Shown here: one piece after another, positions 60,478-64,000 of the stretch
Layout of the letters: every line of letters begins with the position of its first letter
Numbering within the stretch: the first letter of the stretch is position 1
Assembly: GCA_027257055.1 (NCBI GenBank)
Contig: JAPVLO010000133.1
Coordinates: 2,418,001 to 2,482,000 of the forward strand
Direction: 5' to 3'
DNA: 64,000 nt
Source of the DNA: Cephalopachus bancanus
Lineage: Eukaryota; Chordata; Mammalia; Primates; Tarsiidae
Made by a program: the position numbers and the translations under genes
The notes under the pieces: generated by a model
Database searches by the model: none
What the model saw: only the letters and a program-made list of their open reading frames with translations
Told to the model about the DNA's origin: nothing

Positions 60478-62555
60478 CACCACATTGGGTTACCCATTAA
60501 TTTATGGATAGAACATTGCATTGTTTCCAGCTTTTGGCTATTGAGAGCAATACAGTATGAGTATTAATTTGAGTCTCTTTTCCCAATACTTTTGGTTATT
60601 TATATAGAAATGGAATTGCTAGGTCACATGGTAATTCAATGTTTCATTTTTTTGGGAAATCACCAAACTGTTTTCCACAATGGCTACATCATTTTACATG
60701 CCCACCAGCAATGTATGAGTTCTTTGATATCTCCACACTTTTGATAACCCTTTTTCTTTTCCTGGTTTTTGTTGTTGCAGTTATAACCATCCGAGTAGGT
60801 ATGAAGTAGTATCTCATTGTAGTTTTAATTTGCATTTCCCTAATGACTGGTGTCATCAAGCATCTTTTCATGTGCTTATTGTCTTCAAGTCCCTTACCTA
60901 TTTTTTAAAAATTGCTGTTGAATTATAATTTTTTAAACATATATTCTGGATATTAAAGACTTACAAGATATTTTCTCCCATTAAGGTTGTCTTTTTACTT
61001 TCTTAATTATGTATCATGATGCATAAAAATTTTTAATTTTAATGAATTCCAGTTCATTTCTTTTTTCTTTTATGACTAATGCTTCTGGTATAATATTTGA
61101 GAATCCATTGTAAAATCCAGGGACATGAAGTTTGACCCCGTGTGTTTTTCTAAGTGTTTTATGATTTTAGCTCTAATTTTAGGTAATTAATTCATTTTAG
61201 CTAATTTTTGCATTCAGTTTAAGGGGTATAATGTTCTTTTTTTGGTAGAAATTTAGTTGTTTCAATACCAGTTGATGATACTATTCTTTCCTCATTCAAT
61301 AGATTGTCACCCTTGTCAAAAAACAATTGGTTATAGAAATATGGGTTTAGTTTTGGACTCTCAATTCTATTCCATTGGTCTATATATTTTTCTAGACCAA
61401 TACATAGGCATGAGCCAGTTTCCCAATATTTGGGTTATTGAAGCATTATAGTAAATTTTAAAATCAGAAAGTAGCAGTATTCCAACTTTGTCCTTCCATT
61501 TTAATATTGTTTTGATTATTTGGGGCCCCTTGCAAATCTGTCTGAATTTGAGAATCAGTTTTTCCATTTATACACACACAAAATTCCTGTTGGAATTTTG
61601 ACAGGGATTGCATTGCTTCTGTAGATTACTGTAGGTAGTATTGGCATTTTCACCATATTAGGTTTTCCTGAACATAAACACTTATTTCAGTCTTCCTTAA
61701 TTTTTTCCATTAATATTTTTGAGTTTTCAGTGTATGAGTCTTCACCTCTTTAGTGGAATTTATTTCTAGGTATTTAGCTCTTTTACTTGCTCCTGTAGGT
61801 AAAATTTGTTTCTTAGTTTTCCTTTATTGATTGTTAATTGTAGGTACATAGAAGCACAACCATTGTGTGTGTTGATAGTGTACCACAAAACACTGCGGAT
61901 TTCATTCACTAGCTCCTCTAGCTTCCTGTGGATTCTTTGGGGTTTTCTATACACCAGATCATGGGATCGTGTCATATGCAAATTGTATCCAATTTGGATG
62001 CCTTTTTTAATTTCTTTTGCTTGTCTAATGTCTTTTGATAGAATTTCTAGAACAATGATAAATAGCAGTGATGAAAGCGAAACTTCTTGTCTTTTTTCTA
62101 CTGAAATATTTCAATCTTTTATCATTCAGCGTAGTAACTGGATTTTTGAAAAATGCTAAATGCTATATATCACATGGAGATACTTGCTGATCTTGTTTTT
62201 TGTTTTATGTTTTTTTAGTAATTTTTATTAGAAAGGGTGCTGGTTTCTCTCAAGTACATTTTCCACATCAGATGAGATGATCAGTTGCTCTCTTCACTTT
62301 CATTAGTAATTTGGTAAATTACATTAACTAAATTCCCACCCTTGTATTCCTAAGCTTAACCACTGCTGTATTTTGGAATAAAAACTACTACATCATGGTA
62401 TATAATCCTTTTCATATGCTGTAGGATTAAGTGTGCTAGCATTTTATTGAGAATTTTTGCATCTGTATTCATAAGGGATATTGGTCTGTAATTTTCCTTT
62501 TCTGTTATGTCTTTAAATGGCATTGGTGTCAAGGTAATGTTGACCCCATTGAGCA
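60478..62555 (-). mobile_element. Old L1 (L1M-type), ORF2 region
   Basis: About 2.1 kb of reversed ORF2 in full order: 'gaaatggaattgctaggtcac', 'ctgttttccacaatggctac', 'taatttgcatttccctaatg', 'tattctggatattaaagac', 'tctattccattggtctatat', 'gattgcattgcttctgtag', 'attttgacagggattgc' and 'catctgtattcataagggatattgg'. Minus-strand frames are short because of many stops. It is the main body of the L1 whose 3' pieces lie at 56828 and 59123. It ends near 62555, still within ORF2. Confidence 0.9.
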
Positions 62556-62827
62556 AGTGGAGAGGTTCTTGAAGAGATACCTCAGAGAGAGCAGTGAAAA
62601 CAGGTCTGTTAGCATAAGAACTTCTAGATTTTTTCATTACCCTTAATAGAAATGTATTTAACATTCAAAGAATGAGCTCTCTAAGCCAAGGTTATGAAAG
62701 TTCAAATGTATTCAAATGCATTGGGAGAACTGTGTTCATGCCCTGACTAAAACCTTAAGCTGCTTACTTACTTCAGGGGTTTTCCTTCTACTTTTTGGTA
62801 GAGTTGAAGAAGGTTTGGGAGAATTCA

Positions 62828-63100
62828 CTAATGACATCTTTACTCTACAAGGAACTCAAATATGCCAAAAAGAAAAAAACAAGCAACCCCATTACAAAGT
62901 GGGGTTTGTACAAAAACAAGCAACCCCATTACAAAAGATATGAATAGACACTTCTCAAAAGAAGACATAAGAGCAGTCAATAGATACATGAAAAATGCTC
63001 AGCTTCACTAGTTTTCAAAGAAATGCAAATTAAAACCATACTGAGATACCACCTAACTCCAGACAAGATGGCCATGATTGATAACTTAAAAAACAACAAC
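62828..63100 (+). mobile_element. L1 ORF2 C-terminal part, before Alu
   Basis: Plus strand: 'ctctacaaggaactcaaatatgcc', then a 37-base tandem duplication of the 'acaagcaaccccattacaaa' segment (62879-62898 and 62916-62935), 'gatatgaatagacacttctc' and 'MLSFTSFQRNAN'-like codons, up to 'gataacttaaaaaacaacaac', where the Alu enters. 5' truncated. Confidence 0.9.
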
Positions 63101-63385
63101 CAGGCTCGGTGACTCAGCCTGTAATCCCACACCTTTGGGAGGCTGAGATGAGTGGATTGCCTGAGCCCACAGGTCCGAGACCCACCTGGGCAGTGAGACC
63201 TCATCTCTACAATAAATCAAAAAATCCGCTGGGTGTGGTAGCACATGCCTGTAATTCCGGCTACTTGGAGGGCTGAGTCGGAAGGATTGTCAGAGCCCAG
63301 CAGGTTGAGGCTGCGGTGGCTGGGAGCGGCCACTGCACTCCAGTCTGGATGACAGAGTGAGACTCCAACTCAAAAAAAAAAAAAA
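63101..63385 (+). mobile_element. Alu SINE, young form, inserted in L1
   Basis: Starts 'caggctcggtgactcagcc', linker 'acaataaatcaaaaaatcc', ends 'gagactccaactc' and an A tail. Flanks are A-rich and similar ('aaaaaacaacaac' before, 'aaaacaaaaacag' after). The host L1 resumes at once with 'agatgctggagag', so the Alu is the later insertion. Confidence 0.95.
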
Positions 63386-64000
63386 CAAAAACAGATGCTG
63401 GAGAGAATGCGGCAAAAAGGGAACACATCTACATTGTTGGTGGAAGTTTAAACTAGTACAACCTCTGTGATAAACAGTTTGGCAATTCCTAAAAGATCTA
63501 AAAATCAACTTTCTATATGACCCTGCAATCCTCCTACTGGGAATAAACCCCGAGGAACTCAGATTGCTCTATGAAAAAGATACCTGTACATGTATGTTTA
63601 TTGCACCATTGTTCACAATAGCAAAAATAGGGAACCAACCATGCTGCCCATTGAAAGAGAACCAGATTTAAATAAATGTGATACACATACACAATGGAAT
63701 ATGATACAACCATAAAGAAGGACAAAATTATGAACTTCACAGCAACCTGGATGAACTTAGAATCTACAATACTGAGTGACTTATCACAGAAACAAAGAAC
63801 TGAGTACCACAGGTTCTCACTTACAAACAGACTTTGAACAATTATCATAATACTATAAGGAAAGGATTGGCAGCAGTGGGAAACTGCCAGGGGAGGGTGG
63901 GGGCAGGATTGGCAGTAGTGGGAATCTGCTGATGGAGGAGGGGGCACACCTCATCAACACGGGTACGTGCATAATGAACATTTTTATACCTAACCCTGAA
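63386..64000 (+). mobile_element. L1 3' part after Alu, cut by window end
   Basis: Continues ORF2 ('agatgctggagagaatgcgg', 'cctgcaatcctcctactgg', 'gattgctctatgaaaaag') into the 3'UTR with two 'ggcagnagtggga' blocks and 'cctaaccctgaa' at the last base; in the copy at 28340 this continues 'ttgtaccccacatcttt' and a tail, so about 30 bases are missing. Confidence 0.95.

Noticed and set aside
63534..63947. A 137-codon minus-strand open frame rich in Pro, Ser and His
   Set aside because: It is antisense to the 3'UTR and the end of ORF2 of a plus-strand L1.

Overview
The window looks like ordinary AT-rich intergenic or deep-intronic DNA from a primate. I found no intact protein-coding gene, no convincing cellular exon series and no structured RNA gene. 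The placement rests on dimeric Alu elements (two 7SL-type arms, A-rich linker and tail), many L1 copies, and the usual mammalian fossils (MIR, L2, MaLR LTRs, hAT, Tigger and mariner elements). The youngest Alus share a form I do not associate with anthropoids, lemurs or lorises: a left arm with 'gagcccgcgggttcgagacc', an 'aataaatcaaaaaat' linker and a 'gactccaactc' end. The young L1s share an unusual 3' end, 'ccctgaattgtaccccacat'. A tarsier-like, non-anthropoid primate is my best guess, but that is inference.

Layout. 1-7.1 kb: mariner-family fragments, including a palindromic one between CA repeats, plus MIRs. 7.1-9.5 kb: a second mariner fossil split by a 5'-truncated L1 with a clear target-site duplication. 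9.5-25 kb: mostly unique AT-rich DNA with an old L1, MIRs, L2 pieces, one older Alu and an unidentified pair of related sequences. 25-31 kb: two L2 remnants, one interrupted by an RPL9 retrocopy, the other by an Alu and a small hAT element. 31.8-32.8 kb: MER5-type hAT fragments, one interrupted by an RPS18 retrocopy. 35-48 kb: MaLR and ERVL LTRs, young L1s, Alus, an L2 and a compact Tigger element. 50-56 kb: L2, LTR, Alu, a long L1 ORF2 fragment, and a tiny retroposed LTR-transcript tail. 56.8-62.6 kb: one old L1 invaded by a FAM204A retrocopy and by a 1.2-kb DNA transposon. 62.8 kb to the end: a young L1 interrupted by an Alu and cut off by the window.

No genes act together here. The content is a layered record of transposition. 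The L1-type products (three gene retrocopies, Alus, the LTR-transcript tail) are L1-made passengers, and nested insertions with duplicated target sites give the relative order of events. I found no candidate for a new biological system. The observations most worth following are the retroposed LTR tail, the palindromic mariner, the nested old L1, and the unidentified repeats at 10.5 and 12.6 kb. Family names are from recall; edges without a target-site duplication are approximate to some tens of bases.
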